A stretch of 64,000 nucleotides of DNA from positions 1-64,000 of the forward strand of contig JAISCA010000066.1 in assembly GCA_031265875.1 (NCBI GenBank). Direction: 5' to 3'. Source of the DNA: Propionibacteriaceae bacterium (GTDB lineage Bacteria > Actinomycetota > Actinomycetes > Propionibacteriales > Propionibacteriaceae). Below the pieces are notes generated by a model. The model saw only the letters and a program-made list of their open reading frames with translations. It ran no database searches and was not told the origin of the DNA. Shown here one piece after another: positions 48,777-58,437 of this stretch; within the stretch, counting starts at the first letter, position 1; every line of letters starts with the position of its first letter. Both the position numbers and the translations under genes were made by a program.

Positions 48777-49703
48777 GTGGCAGCGCTGACCGGGTACCTC
48801 ACCATCGGTCTCTTGATCGGTTTGGGCTGGCTGCTGGCCCGGATCGGTCTGTTGACCGTGGAGTACCGCCGTTTGATGTCCTCTCTGGCCTTCAATGTGG
48901 CCACGCCGGCCCTGCTCTACTCGATGATGGCCGCCGCCGACCTCGACCAGGTCTTCGCCCGCAGCGTGCCGGTGTCGTACGCCGCCATCGCCGGGGCCGG
49001 TCTGGTCTACCTGGCGGCGTCCAGGCTCTGGCGCGGCCACGATTTGGCCGACCGCACCATCGGGACGCTGTTGGCCTGCTACACCAACGCCGGCAATCTG
49101 GGGCTGCCGGTGGCGGCTTACGTCTTGGGCGACATCACTTGGATGGCCCCCATCTTGTTGATCCAGGTCGGCTTCTTGCAGCCGGTCGCCTTGGTTCTGT
49201 TGGATTTCGCCACCTCCGCTCGCCGCGGTCAGCCGACTTCGAGCTGGCGTCTGATCAGCCTGCCGCTGCGTAATCCCATGACGGTCGGCGTCCTGCTCGG
49301 CCTGGCCGTCAACCTGGCCGGCTGGACCCTCCCGGTCCCCTTGGCCGACCCGGTGGATCTGGTGGCGGGCCTGGCCGTGCCGTTGATGCTGTTGGCCTTC
49401 GGCGTCTCGCTCAGGCTCGAACCCAGGCCAGCCGGTGGGGCGGAGCGGACCGAGAGCTGGTTCCTGGTCCTGGTCAAGACCATGGTCCAGCCCGCCATCG
49501 CCTTCGCTCTGGCCAGTCTCTGCGGCCTGGATCCGGCCACCCGTCGAGCCGTCACGGTGTTGGCCTGTCTGCCGTCGGCCCAGCACATCTTCATCATCGC
49601 CAGCCGTTACGGCGTCCGCTTGGCCTTCGCCCGCGACACCATCTTCCGGGGCACGGTCGTGTCGGCGGTCGTCGTCTTGGCCGTCAGCCTCGTCCTCGGT
49701 TGA
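48777..49703 (+). CDS. AEC (auxin efflux carrier) family permease, copy 1
   Basis: A 308-residue membrane protein with about ten helices arranged as two repeats of five, as in the AEC/BART superfamily of organic-anion and malonate/malate transporters. Typical features are the repeat-1 TNAGNLGLPVAAYVLG and the central PLRNPMTVGVLLGL. In the second half, LPSAQHIFIIASRYGV mirrors the first motif. The start GTG 48777 (VAALTGY) is chosen by comparison with the neighbouring paralogue; a frame from 48759 is possible. The substrate is unknown. Confidence 0.85.
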   Translation: MAALTGYLTIGLLIGLGWLLARIGLLTVEYRRLMSSLAFNVATPALLYSMMAAADLDQVFARSVPVSYAAIAGAGLVYLAASRLWRGHDLADRTIGTLLACYTNAGNLGLPVAAYVLGDITWMAPILLIQVGFLQPVALVLLDFATSARRGQPTSSWRLISLPLRNPMTVGVLLGLAVNLAGWTLPVPLADPVDLVAGLAVPLMLLAFGVSLRLEPRPAGGAERTESWFLVLVKTMVQPAIAFALASLCGLDPATRRAVTVLACLPSAQHIFIIASRYGVRLAFARDTIFRGTVVSAVVVLAVSLVLG

Positions 49704-49769
49704 GCCGTCCGCCCGTTCCATCTGGTGACCGGGCTACCGCCGTCGCGGTCGGAGGGCCAGGATAGACGG

Positions 49770-50711
49770 GTGCACGCCTTGACCGGCTTCATCACCTTGG
49801 CTCTGCTGATCGGGGTGGGCTGGGTCCTGGCCGCCACCGGGGTCTTGAGCGCCGGGCACCGCAGCATGATGACGTCTTTGGCCTTCAACGTGGCCTCGCC
49901 CGCCCTGATGTGCACCATGGTGGCCCACGCCGACCTCGAACGGGTCTTCGCCCAGTCGCTGGTGATCTCCTACAGCGCCATGGCGGTGGCGGCCCTGATC
50001 TGTCTGGCCGTGACGGCGCTGGTCTGGCGCAGGGGCTTGGCCGCCAGCACCTTGAGCGTCTTATTGGGCTGTTATCCGAGTGGCAATTTAGGCGTGCCGG
50101 TGGCGGCTTACGCCCTGGGCGACGTGACCTGGCTGGCTCCCATCGTGCTGGTCCAAGTCATCGCCATACAGCCCTTGGTGCTGGCCCTGCTCGACGCCGG
50201 CACGGCCAGCCGGCGGGGGATCGAGCGGTCCGGTTGGCGGCGGCTGGTCATGCCGCTGCGTAACCCCATGACGGTCGGCGTGCTGGTCGGTCTGGCCATC
50301 AACCTGTCCGGTCTCACCATCCCGCCGGCCTTGGCCGACCCCTTGGAGCAGGTGGCGGGGGCGACCGTGCCACTGATGCTGTTGGCTTTCGGAGCTTCGC
50401 TCAAACTCGACGCCGGCCCCCGTTCGAGCGCCGACCGGGTGGAGAGCTGGTTCCTGGTCGCGGTCAAGGTCCTGCTCCAACCGGCGGCGGCTTTCGCTTT
50501 GGCCCGCCTGCTGGGGTTGGACCCTGGCGTCACCTACGTCGTCACCCTGGTGGCCTGTCTGCCGCCGGCCCAGAGCATCTTCATCTTCGCCGGCCAGTAC
50601 GACGTCCGGGTCGATTTCACCCGCGCCACCATCTTCCGCTCGACCGCCGCCTCGGCCGTCGTCATTCTGGCCGTGGCCAGTCTGCTGTCGTCCGGAGCGG
50701 CCCCCGCCTGA
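49770..50711 (+). CDS. AEC (auxin efflux carrier) family permease, copy 2
   Basis: A 313-residue paralogue of the preceding permease, colinear along its length (SLAFNVASPALM, GNLGVPVAAYALGDVTW, PLRNPMTVGVLVGLAIN, LPPAQSIFIFAGQYDV). The N of the TNAGN motif in copy 1 corresponds to S here (YPSGN). The start GTG 49770 (VHALTGF) matches copy 1; the frame opens at 49725. It begins 66 bp after copy 1, so the two arose by tandem duplication and may form a pair or heteromer. Confidence 0.85.
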   Translation: MHALTGFITLALLIGVGWVLAATGVLSAGHRSMMTSLAFNVASPALMCTMVAHADLERVFAQSLVISYSAMAVAALICLAVTALVWRRGLAASTLSVLLGCYPSGNLGVPVAAYALGDVTWLAPIVLVQVIAIQPLVLALLDAGTASRRGIERSGWRRLVMPLRNPMTVGVLVGLAINLSGLTIPPALADPLEQVAGATVPLMLLAFGASLKLDAGPRSSADRVESWFLVAVKVLLQPAAAFALARLLGLDPGVTYVVTLVACLPPAQSIFIFAGQYDVRVDFTRATIFRSTAASAVVILAVASLLSSGAAPA

Positions 50712-50749
50712 CGGGTCAGACAACCGAGAGTGGTCGGGGCGGCCCGTGC

Positions 50750-50755
50750 TAGTTT
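50750..50755 (+). promoter_or_regulatory. Candidate -10 element before the gene at 50763
   Basis: TAGTTT lies 7 nt before the ATG at 50763 and supports that start over the frame opening at 50730. Confidence 0.4.
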
Positions 50756-50762
50756 GTCCTCG

Positions 50763-51725
50763 ATGACCTTCTCCCCGGACTTCGACCTCGACCGCAGCAC
50801 TGAGCAAGCCTGGTCGGGCTTCGAGGCGCGCTTGAGCGAGGTCCTGTCCATGATGGACGCCACCGAGCCGCTGACCTTGTCGACCTTGGACGGCGAGGCC
50901 GGACTGTCCGGCTACGTGCGCTTCGTGGCCCGTGACTCGCAGCGGATCTGGGCCCTGGTCCCAGACAATGTCCTGATCCCGAGCGAGCACCGTCTGTCCG
51001 GTCCCCAGATCGAAACCATGTTGGAGTCCGGTTTCAGTCCGCCCGACCCGTCGGCCGGCGACGACCGGGCCACCCACTACTGGCTGGCCGGGTCGCAGAC
51101 CGCCTCCGACCAGTTGGCCGCCCGCGCGGTGATGGTGCTGCGCGACGTCTTCGGCGTCCATCACCCGGTCTTCTTGGCCGCCGACGTCTTGGCCGAGGTC
51201 TTGCAGGGGTCGACCACGGCGCTCGAGCCGGGTGAGCCGATCGATTGGGCCGGCTTGCCCGTCGACGAGGTGACGGCCGTCATCCCCGTCAACTCCAGCC
51301 ATCTGCGTCGTCTGGTCGAGCAGGTCTTAGCCGACATGCCCGACATCACGCCGCTGCGGGACGCCGACGGGGATTTCGCCATCCGGGTGGGGTCGACCAT
51401 GGTCTTCGTGCGGGTGCCTCAGGACGGCGCCGAGGTCTTGGTCTTCGCCCCGGTCGTGCATGACGTGGACGGCCGTTCGCGGGCGACCGAGGTCTTGAAC
51501 GACATCAACGCGCACGCCCGCTGGGTCCGTTTCGCACTCTTACGCGACCGCGTCTTCGTCACCATGTCGATCTTGGCCCAGCCTTTCGTGGGAGCGCACC
51601 TGAGACAGGCCATCTCGGAGCTGTGCAAGGTCGCCGATGGGGTGGACGACCTGCTGGCCAGCAGCCTGCATGGCCGCACCACCTTCGCCGGCTCCGACTC
51701 GGACGACTCCGAGGCGGCCTTCTAA
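50763..51725 (+). CDS. YbjN/CesT-like chaperone-fold protein (TY-Chap type)
   Basis: A 320-residue soluble acidic protein. Two regions have the alpha/beta layout of YbjN or type III chaperone folds: about 90-200 (IETMLESGF, MVLRDVFGVHHPVFLAADVL) and about 190-300 (HLRRLVEQVLADMPDITPLRDADGDF, then FVRVPQDGAEVLVFAPVV and NDINAHARWVRFALLRDRVFVTM). This is the arrangement of the actinobacterial TY-Chap proteins, predicted to bind peptides or partner proteins. No secretion system is adjacent. The function is unproven and the assignment is by eye. Confidence 0.68.
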   Translation: MTFSPDFDLDRSTEQAWSGFEARLSEVLSMMDATEPLTLSTLDGEAGLSGYVRFVARDSQRIWALVPDNVLIPSEHRLSGPQIETMLESGFSPPDPSAGDDRATHYWLAGSQTASDQLAARAVMVLRDVFGVHHPVFLAADVLAEVLQGSTTALEPGEPIDWAGLPVDEVTAVIPVNSSHLRRLVEQVLADMPDITPLRDADGDFAIRVGSTMVFVRVPQDGAEVLVFAPVVHDVDGRSRATEVLNDINAHARWVRFALLRDRVFVTMSILAQPFVGAHLRQAISELCKVADGVDDLLASSLHGRTTFAGSDSDDSEAAF

Positions 51726-51812
51726 GCTCTAATCACCGACCGGCGCCGGGCCGGGCGTGGTAGAAAGAGTCAAGGGGCCGTTGCCGGCTCCAGCCCGAGT
51801 GAGGAGGTCAGC

Positions 51813-52691
51813 ATGGACCAGCGAGAGACCCGCGACCGGGTCTTGGTCGGAGTGGATGGATCGGAGGACGGCCTGAGGGCCACTCGCTACGGCGTCGGCC
51901 GGGCCAAGCGGTTGGATTTGGACCTGTGGCTGGTGCACGCCTTGGACGACGGCGTGGTGGCCGGCGGTTGGGGCGTCATCTACGACCCCGGCGTGTTGGA
52001 GCAGTCCGGCCAGGTAGCAGTCCAACAGGCCGTCGATCTGGCTGTGGAGCGAGGCTTGCCGCGTCAGCGCGTCCACACTAGCGTCCTGGTCGGCCATCCG
52101 GCCGTGGTCTTGGAGGAGCTCAGCCATCAGGCCGAGACGATGATCTTGGGCCGCCGCTCGGCCACCGGTCTGGAGCGCATGTTCGTGGGCTCGACCAGCA
52201 CCTCGCTGGCCGCCACGGCGGGCTGTCCCTTGGTCGTCATCTCGTCCGCCTCGACGCCGGAGCCGACCGGCTCACAGCGGCGGGTCAGCGTCGCCATCGG
52301 CACCGGCCGGACCGAGAAAGCCTTGCGCTGGGGCTGTCAGGAGGCGGTCAGCCGGCAATCCGTGCTGGATGTGATCCATGTCATTCCGCCCCAGGCTTCG
52401 ACCGCTCTGGCCCTGGTCAGCCCGCCTTCCCAGGCGGAGCTGGTCTGGGAGGGGCGGGTCAAAGAGGAGCTGGAGCGGCGGGTCAAGCCGCTGCGGCAGG
52501 AGTTCCCCGATCTAGCCATCGAGACCCACCCGATCGTGGGCAGTCCGATCGATCAGTTGATCGCTCAGACTCAGATCTCGGACTTGCTCATCCTGTCGGT
52601 GCGCAGCCGGCCCATCACCGGCATCGCTCTGGGCGGGCCGGTCCGGGGCGTCCTGGCCCACGCCGCCTCACCGGTGGCGCTGATCCGTTAG
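51813..52691 (+). CDS. Universal stress protein, two UspA domains
   Basis: A 292-residue tandem Usp protein. Domain 1 (about 8-145) has VLVGVDGSEDGL and the ATP-binding G-x2-G-x9-GS signature in GRRSATGLERMFVGSTS. Domain 2 (about 155-292) starts RVSVAIGTGRTEKAL and its equivalent loop (SRPITGIALGGPVRG) is degenerate, so probably only domain 1 binds nucleotide. Such proteins are induced on starvation or hypoxia in actinobacteria. GAGGAGG is an excellent ribosome binding site. It converges on the alternative sigma factor gene. Confidence 0.9.
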   Translation: MDQRETRDRVLVGVDGSEDGLRATRYGVGRAKRLDLDLWLVHALDDGVVAGGWGVIYDPGVLEQSGQVAVQQAVDLAVERGLPRQRVHTSVLVGHPAVVLEELSHQAETMILGRRSATGLERMFVGSTSTSLAATAGCPLVVISSASTPEPTGSQRRVSVAIGTGRTEKALRWGCQEAVSRQSVLDVIHVIPPQASTALALVSPPSQAELVWEGRVKEELERRVKPLRQEFPDLAIETHPIVGSPIDQLIAQTQISDLLILSVRSRPITGIALGGPVRGVLAHAASPVALIR

Positions 52692-52742
52692 GACCGAGCT
52701 GGCTCAGTCGTCCAGCCGCCGGCGGGGCGGTGGGGCGACCGC

Positions 52743-53681
52743 TCAGACGGCGTAGGACTGGCGCAATTGGGCGATGGCCTTGCGCTCGATCTGGCGCACC
52801 CGTTCCGGGGTGATGCCCCAGCGTTGGCCGATCTCGACCAGTTTGGAGGGGGAACCATCCAGCAGGCCGTAACGACGCCGCACGATGTCGGCCGAACGTT
52901 CGTCCAAAGGCTTGATCATGGCTTCGACCCGGGCCCGCTCGTCGGCGTTGACCACCATTTCGTCCGCCGTCGGGCTGTGGTCGATGGCCAGTAGGTCGCC
53001 CAGGGTGGCGCTGCCGCCCTCCTCCAAGGGTGCGTCCAAGGAGATGGACTCGCGGGAGTAGCGCAGCAGATCGGACACGGCGGTGGGGCTGAGGCCGAGG
53101 ACTTCGGCGATCTCGGCCGGCTCCGGATCACGCCCCAGTTTGATTTCGAGGTGACGTCGGGTCGACTCGACCTGGCTCAACTGCTCGGCCACGTGGACCG
53201 GCAGGCGAACGGCCCGGCCCTGGTAGGCGATGGCGCGCGAGATGGCCTGGCGGATCCACCAGGTGGCATAGGTGGAGAACTTGTAGCCCTGGGTGTAGTC
53301 GAACTTCTCAACCGCCCGGATCAAACCCCGGTTGCCTTCTTGGATGGCGTCGGCCAGAGGCACCTGGTTGCGGGTGTAGCGACGGGCGATCGAGACCACC
53401 AGACGCAGATTGGCTTCCACGAAGCGGCGCATGGCGGACCGGCCACGTTCGGCCAGCTCAGTCAGAACCGGCCGGTCTTGGTCGTTCAGGGCTGGCTCGG
53501 GCAGGGGCATCCGACCGTCCAAGGCGGCTTCGGCGGCCAGTCCGACCTCGATGGTCTGAGCCAATTCGACCTCGTCGCCGGCCGACAGCAGAGGCGTGGC
53601 CGCGATGGTTTGCAGGTAAGCCCCCACCGAATCAAGGCCGGAGTCAAAGACGCGACGTTCCCGAGTCTGGGACGAGATCAT
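52743..53681 (-). CDS. Alternative sigma-70 factor (SigB/HrdD-like)
   Basis: A 312-residue group 2 sigma factor. Region 1.2 (SVGAYLQTIAATPLLSA), region 2 ([48 protein letters not shown]), region 3 and region 4 (KLVEIGQRWGITPERVRQIERKA) are complete; region 1.1 is absent. It resembles SigB of mycobacteria and HrdD of streptomycetes, which guide stationary-phase or stress transcription. The start at 53681 (MISSQT) is preferred because AAGGAGAGG sits 7 nt upstream, overlapping the alternative ATG at 53699. It lies 49 bp downstream of the oligopeptidase gene in the same direction. Confidence 0.9.
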   Translation of the reverse strand: MISSQTRERRVFDSGLDSVGAYLQTIAATPLLSAGDEVELAQTIEVGLAAEAALDGRMPLPEPALNDQDRPVLTELAERGRSAMRRFVEANLRLVVSIARRYTRNQVPLADAIQEGNRGLIRAVEKFDYTQGYKFSTYATWWIRQAISRAIAYQGRAVRLPVHVAEQLSQVESTRRHLEIKLGRDPEPAEIAEVLGLSPTAVSDLLRYSRESISLDAPLEEGGSATLGDLLAIDHSPTADEMVVNADERARVEAMIKPLDERSADIVRRRYGLLDGSPSKLVEIGQRWGITPERVRQIERKAIAQLRQSYAV

Positions 53682-53730
53682 GTCGAACCTCTCCTTCATG
53701 ACGCCTATGACAACGCTTTGATGGAGCTTT

Positions 53731-55848
53731 TCATTCCCGGGCGGTCAGCTGTTCGATCAACCAGGCCAATTCGGCGGCTTCCTCGGCCCAGGCCTGGAAG
53801 CGGTCGCTGGGCCCGCCGTGCCCGCCCACCAAGTCGGTGCGCAACAGGATGGGGCGATCAGGCGGTTGGCGGGCTCCCTGGCGCAAGGCTTGGACCCAGG
53901 TGGCCGGCTCGGCGTAGCTGACGCGGGAGTCGTTCCAACTGGCGGTGGCCAGGATGGCCGGGTAGGCCGTCGCCTGGACGTTCTCGCTGGGAGCGTAGGC
54001 GGCCATGGCCTGGTAGATCTGGGGGTCCAGGGCCGGGTCGCCCCATTCGTCGTACTCGGTCACGGTCAGAGGCAGGCTGGGATCGAGCATGGTGGTCAGA
54101 GGGTCGACGAAGCCGACTCCGACATGGGCGGCCCGGAAGAGCTGCGGGGCCAGGTTGAGGCTGGCTCCGACTGCCAAGCCGCCGGCCGAGAAGCCCCGTA
54201 GGCCGAGCCGGGCCGGGTCGACCAGGCCGGTGGCGATCAGCCCTTCGGCGCAGGCCACCAGGTCGGAGAAGGTGGTCGCCTTGCGTCCCAAGCGGGCTTG
54301 CTCGTACCAATCGTGGCCCAGCTCGCCGCCGCCTCGGACATGGGCGTAGGCGACCACGAAACCGCGGTCGAGCAGAGACAGGCGGGAGAGGGAGAATTCC
54401 GGCTCCAAGCAGATCTCGTAGGCGCCGTAGACGTACAGCAGTCCAGGACCGCTGCCGTCGATCGGACGGTCGGCCCGACGTAGGCAGGAGACCGGCACCG
54501 CCTGGCCGTCCGGGGCCTCGACCCAGAGTCGTTCGGCTAGGTAATCCTGGGCCGCGAAGGGGCGGCCGGCTGGATCGGGTCCGACCGGGTCGCGGTGGAC
54601 CGGGCGCTGACGGTCGCCGGCCAGATCGAGGTCGTCGACCTGGATCGGGGCGGTGTAGGTCTGGCTCGTGATCATCAGATGGTCGGACTCGAACCAGTCG
54701 TCGGGACAGGCCGTCAGATTGGCCAAGCGGTCGGGCTGGGCCAATTCGCGCGGCTGGCCCAGGCTGGCGCCCTGGCGGGGGTAGAGGCTGAGACCGAGCA
54801 GGCCGTCACGGCGCCAAGACAACACCAACCAATCAGCCAGCAGATCGACTCCGAGCAGACGTTGGCCGGGTAGTCCCAGAATCGAATCGTGCCACTGGTC
54901 GGGTCGGGCCACTTCGGCCCAGGCCAGATCGAAGTCGGCCCGTCGGCGGTTGTGCAGGAAGAAGATGATCGGTCCGGCCACGTCCAAGCAGGTCTCCTGG
55001 CCGGTTCGCCGAGGCCCGCACTCGATCAGATCGGCCGCGGGCTCGGTGCGAGAGACCAGCCAGCTCTGGCTGGTGCGCTTACTGGCGGCGGTCACGATCA
55101 GCCAAGCCTGGTCGGAGGAGGCGTCGAGGTCGAGCCAGAAGGCCTCGTCGGTCTCGTGCCAGAGCAGTTGGTCGGCCGTGCTGGGCTGACCCAGCCGGTG
55201 GCGCCAGACCTGGTACGGCCGCCAACTGTCGTCCAACCGGGTGTAGAGCAGATGATCGTCGTCCAGCCAGGCGATCTGACCCAGGTCGGTCAGCTCGACG
55301 TGGTCGGGTCCGACCCGGTCGAGCGGACGCAGACGGAGCTCGTAGCGCTCCTGACCGGACCAGTCGACGGTCCAGGCCAGACGGTCGCCGTCTGGGCTCA
55401 GAGCCAGGTCGCCCAGGGCGCAGAAGTCGTGTCCGGCCGCTTCTAGGTTGCCGTCCAGCAACAGCTCCGAGCCCTCGCCGGCCAACTCCGGCCCATCGGC
55501 CCGCGAACTGGCGGGACGCCGGAAGTAGCGCGGATAGGGCTGGTCGGCCAGGGTCTGGCTGTAGTGCCACCAGTCCCGTCCACGCCGGTCGCGCGAGAAC
55601 TCGGGGGCGGAGAAATGGTCGCCGGCGTCGCGGCCGCGTATTTCGGCTAGAATCTGGCCGGCCAAGTCGGCCGTGTCAGCGGTCAGAGCTGAGGTGTGGG
55701 CGTTCTCCGCCTCCAGATGCCGTAGCACCGCCGGATCGTCGGCCTGACGCAACCAGGCGTACGGCTGCCAGCGCCGTCGACCGTGCCAGGTGCTGATCTG
55801 GGGTAGACGCTGGGCGCGGGGAGATGACACGTTGGAGAGATTAGACAC
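53731..55848 (-). CDS. Prolyl oligopeptidase family serine peptidase (oligopeptidase B-like)
   Basis: A 705-residue cytosolic S9A peptidase. The N-terminal part (about 1-70) contributes to the hydrolase domain. A beta-propeller of repeated WxxD-type blades runs to about 430, and the alpha/beta-hydrolase domain follows. The catalytic triad is S554 (GFSAGG), D640 (NDSRVSY) and H677 (GGHGG). The family cuts short peptides, after basic residues in oligopeptidase B. The GxSxGG box has Phe where oligopeptidase B usually has Arg. It starts with GTG, is divergent from sigA, and has a 191-bp shared upstream region. No signal peptide is present. Confidence 0.9.
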   Translation of the reverse strand: MSNLSNVSSPRAQRLPQISTWHGRRRWQPYAWLRQADDPAVLRHLEAENAHTSALTADTADLAGQILAEIRGRDAGDHFSAPEFSRDRRGRDWWHYSQTLADQPYPRYFRRPASSRADGPELAGEGSELLLDGNLEAAGHDFCALGDLALSPDGDRLAWTVDWSGQERYELRLRPLDRVGPDHVELTDLGQIAWLDDDHLLYTRLDDSWRPYQVWRHRLGQPSTADQLLWHETDEAFWLDLDASSDQAWLIVTAASKRTSQSWLVSRTEPAADLIECGPRRTGQETCLDVAGPIIFFLHNRRRADFDLAWAEVARPDQWHDSILGLPGQRLLGVDLLADWLVLSWRRDGLLGLSLYPRQGASLGQPRELAQPDRLANLTACPDDWFESDHLMITSQTYTAPIQVDDLDLAGDRQRPVHRDPVGPDPAGRPFAAQDYLAERLWVEAPDGQAVPVSCLRRADRPIDGSGPGLLYVYGAYEICLEPEFSLSRLSLLDRGFVVAYAHVRGGGELGHDWYEQARLGRKATTFSDLVACAEGLIATGLVDPARLGLRGFSAGGLAVGASLNLAPQLFRAAHVGVGFVDPLTTMLDPSLPLTVTEYDEWGDPALDPQIYQAMAAYAPSENVQATAYPAILATASWNDSRVSYAEPATWVQALRQGARQPPDRPILLRTDLVGGHGGPSDRFQAWAEEAAELAWLIEQLTARE

Positions 55849-56039
55849 GATTGAGGCGAACGTCGAGCGCTCGCGCTCGTAAGTGAGCCGATTGAGTGTG
55901 GAGACTCGCGCGAGTCGATACCGGCTTGGATCGAGCCCAAGTCGGTGGCATTATTGAGTAGGAACGGGTTTGACGGCTCTGGGGATTTCTATGCCCTTGA
56001 GGAGAGTCGACCGTCCATCTCTAGACAGAAGAGGTATTC

Positions 56040-57542
56040 GTGCCCCAAGCTCACGCCGCCGCCGAAACACCCATTACCGATTCTCCGACTATCACCCGTC
56101 CGGCCCGGAGCCGCCGCCCCCGAGCCAGTGCATCGACCGTCGTCTCCACCGCTGCGACGACGACCGATGAACCGGTCGTGTTGACGGCCGTCGTCGCCGC
56201 CGAGACGGACGCGCCCCCGCCTGCGGCGGCCCCGGCTCGCCCCCGCAGCCGGACCAGGGCACCTCGCGCCGCCGCCGCTCGAGCCCGTTCGGCCGCGTCC
56301 GCCCCGGGGGCGGACGACGCGCCTGGCCTGGCCGACGACCGGCTAGAGGAGGGCTCGGCCGATGAGGCCGAGGCTGATGGCACGCCTTCGGTCATCGACA
56401 CCGTCCTGGCGGCCTCGGACGGCGAGGTCGAGTTCGAGCTGTCGGCCGGTGGCGACGAGATCGTGCTCAAGGTGGGTGGCAAGAAGCGCAGTCTGGACGA
56501 CGTCGACGAGTCCGAGTTCCAGCCTCAGAAGGAAGCGGTGCTGGAGGCCGAACTGACCGAAGAGGAAGGCTTCTCGCTGTCCGACAGCGATGACGCCGAC
56601 GAGCCGGAGCAGCAGGTCATGGCGGCCGGCGCGACGGCCGATCCGGTCAAGGATTACCTCAAACAGATCGGCAAGGTCGCCCTGCTCAAGGCCGAGCAGG
56701 AGGTCTCCTTGGCCAAGCGGATCGAAGCCGGTCTGTTCGCGGCCGAGAAGGTCAACACCGCCGCCGACGGTCTGCCGCCCGAAGACGTCCGGGATTACGA
56801 ATGGATCGCGGCCGACGGCCAAAAAGCCAAGAACCACCTGCTGGAGGCCAACCTGCGTCTGGTGGTGTCGCTGGCCAAGCGCTACACCGGCCGGGGGATG
56901 CTCTTCTTGGACCTGATCCAAGAAGGCAACCTGGGCTTGATCCGGGCGGTCGAGAAGTTCGACTACACCAAGGGCTACAAATTCTCGACCTACGCCACCT
57001 GGTGGATCAAGCAGGCCATCACCCGGGCCATGGCGGATCAGGCCCGGACCATCCGTATCCCCGTCCACATGGTCGAGGTGATCAACAAGCTGGCCCGGGT
57101 GCAACGCCAGATGCTGCAAGACCTGGGCCGTGAGCCGACGCCGCAGGAACTGGCCCGCGAATTGGACATGACCGCCGAGAAGGTGATCGAGGTCCAGAAG
57201 TACGGTCGCGAGCCGATCAGTCTGCACACCCCTTTGGGGGAGGACGGCGACTCGGAGTTCGGGGACCTGATCGAGGACTCGGAAGCCGTGGTGCCGGCCG
57301 ACGCTGTCAACTTCACCTTGCTTCAGGAGCAGTTGCATGACGTCTTGGACACTCTCAGCGAGCGGGAGTCCGGCGTGGTCTCGATGCGTTTCGGATTGAC
57401 CGACGGGCAGCCCAAGACCCTGGACGAGATCGGTAAGGTCTACGGTGTGACGCGGGAGCGCATCCGCCAGATCGAGTCGAAGACGATGTCGAAGCTGCGT
57501 CATCCCTCGCGCTCTCAAGTTTTGCGCGACTATCTGGACTGA
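56040..57542 (+). CDS. sigA: Principal RNA polymerase sigma factor
   Basis: A 500-residue housekeeping sigma factor (SigA/HrdB/RpoD). The N-terminal 190 residues form an Ala/Pro/Arg-rich and then acidic region 1.1 extension typical of actinobacteria. Region 1.2 ([16 protein letters not shown]), region 2 ([50 protein letters not shown]), region 3 and region 4 ([19 protein letters not shown]) are intact. It starts with GTG at 56040 with AGAAGAGG 6 nt upstream. It is followed 37 bp later by the DUF6882-like gene. Confidence 0.96.
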   Translation: MPQAHAAAETPITDSPTITRPARSRRPRASASTVVSTAATTTDEPVVLTAVVAAETDAPPPAAAPARPRSRTRAPRAAAARARSAASAPGADDAPGLADDRLEEGSADEAEADGTPSVIDTVLAASDGEVEFELSAGGDEIVLKVGGKKRSLDDVDESEFQPQKEAVLEAELTEEEGFSLSDSDDADEPEQQVMAAGATADPVKDYLKQIGKVALLKAEQEVSLAKRIEAGLFAAEKVNTAADGLPPEDVRDYEWIAADGQKAKNHLLEANLRLVVSLAKRYTGRGMLFLDLIQEGNLGLIRAVEKFDYTKGYKFSTYATWWIKQAITRAMADQARTIRIPVHMVEVINKLARVQRQMLQDLGREPTPQELARELDMTAEKVIEVQKYGREPISLHTPLGEDGDSEFGDLIEDSEAVVPADAVNFTLLQEQLHDVLDTLSERESGVVSMRFGLTDGQPKTLDEIGKVYGVTRERIRQIESKTMSKLRHPSRSQVLRDYLD

Positions 57543-57579
57543 AGCTGAGCCAAAGAAACCCCTAGGAGGAGCATCGGGG

Positions 57580-58350
57580 ATGGCCGAGTCAAACGACCAT
57601 GAGGTTCTCAACGGTTGGATCAGCGCCCACCTGGCTGTCACCATCGAGGGCCAGGCCCACCTGGCCCAACTGATCGGTTCGGACGCCCCCTCGCGTTGGG
57701 AGGCCAGTCTGTCCACCGGTGTGTTGACGTTGGACCAGACCGACTTGGAGTTCGCGCTCTTGGGCTCAGTCTCAGAGGAGGACAACACCTGGCTTTGGAG
57801 TTGGGCCAATCCGGGTCTCGACCCCTCCACCTTGGCCATCCAAAGGGCCCTGGCCCTGCGTGGGTTCGGAGCCGAGTTCGGGCTCTGGGAGTTCAGCGCC
57901 GACACCTTCGACATGACCGGGGTGGTCGATTTCGGCATGACGGCGGGTTCCAGCCTGGCCTCGGTGGCCGGTCCTCAGATCGGTGGCGGCGCCATCTTCT
58001 CCGGGTCCTACCCGGGTGGTCGTTTCCACGTCGTCGTGACCGATCCCAGACTGCAGCGGTTCGGGCCTTCGGCCGTGTCGGCCCCGAAGTACTTCACCCG
58101 GGCGGTCTCCTACGGCTTGGGCCATCAACGTGAGGTGGTCGAGACCTATGCCGCCATCCACCAGTTGCAGATGGTCGAGACCGAGGCGATGGTCCGGCTC
58201 GGCTTCCCCGACCGTTCACACCTGGACGTCAGCTTCGACGAGCATCAGCGCATGACCCGGATCCACGCCAACCTGCACACCAACCGGCCCGCCCCCACTC
58301 TGGCGGACACCAAGCCGTTGCCCCGTTCGTCGGCTCAGCCGCCGGCCTGA
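57580..58350 (+). CDS. DUF6882-like hypothetical protein
   Basis: A 256-residue soluble protein with Trp-rich central strands (NTWLWSWANPG, about 69-79), AEFGLWEFSADTFDMT and a Gly/Ser-rich loop. It resembles DUF6882, a family without known function; that match is from memory of the WSWANP motif. It begins 37 bp after sigA with AGGAGG upstream and may be cotranscribed with it. The C-terminal 25 residues are Pro-rich and probably disordered. Confidence 0.65.
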   Translation: MAESNDHEVLNGWISAHLAVTIEGQAHLAQLIGSDAPSRWEASLSTGVLTLDQTDLEFALLGSVSEEDNTWLWSWANPGLDPSTLAIQRALALRGFGAEFGLWEFSADTFDMTGVVDFGMTAGSSLASVAGPQIGGGAIFSGSYPGGRFHVVVTDPRLQRFGPSAVSAPKYFTRAVSYGLGHQREVVETYAAIHQLQMVETEAMVRLGFPDRSHLDVSFDEHQRMTRIHANLHTNRPAPTLADTKPLPRSSAQPPA

Positions 58351-58425
58351 AGCGGCGCTGGCGGGGGACACTAGCTGGGCTAGGTCACGGCGGCGCGGGT
58401 CCAGGGGACTGGGCCCCAGGTCCAT

Positions 58426-58431
58426 TAGTCT
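58426..58431 (+). promoter_or_regulatory. Candidate -10 element of a leaderless parE transcript
   Basis: TAGTCT lies 6 nt before the GTG at 58438 and supports that start. Confidence 0.45.
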
Positions 58432-58437
58432 GCTGCG

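Noticed and set aside
56343-57938. 531-codon minus-strand frame opposite sigA
   Set aside because: It is antisense to sigA and its product is low-complexity; similar shadows lie opposite parE, parC and nrdJ.
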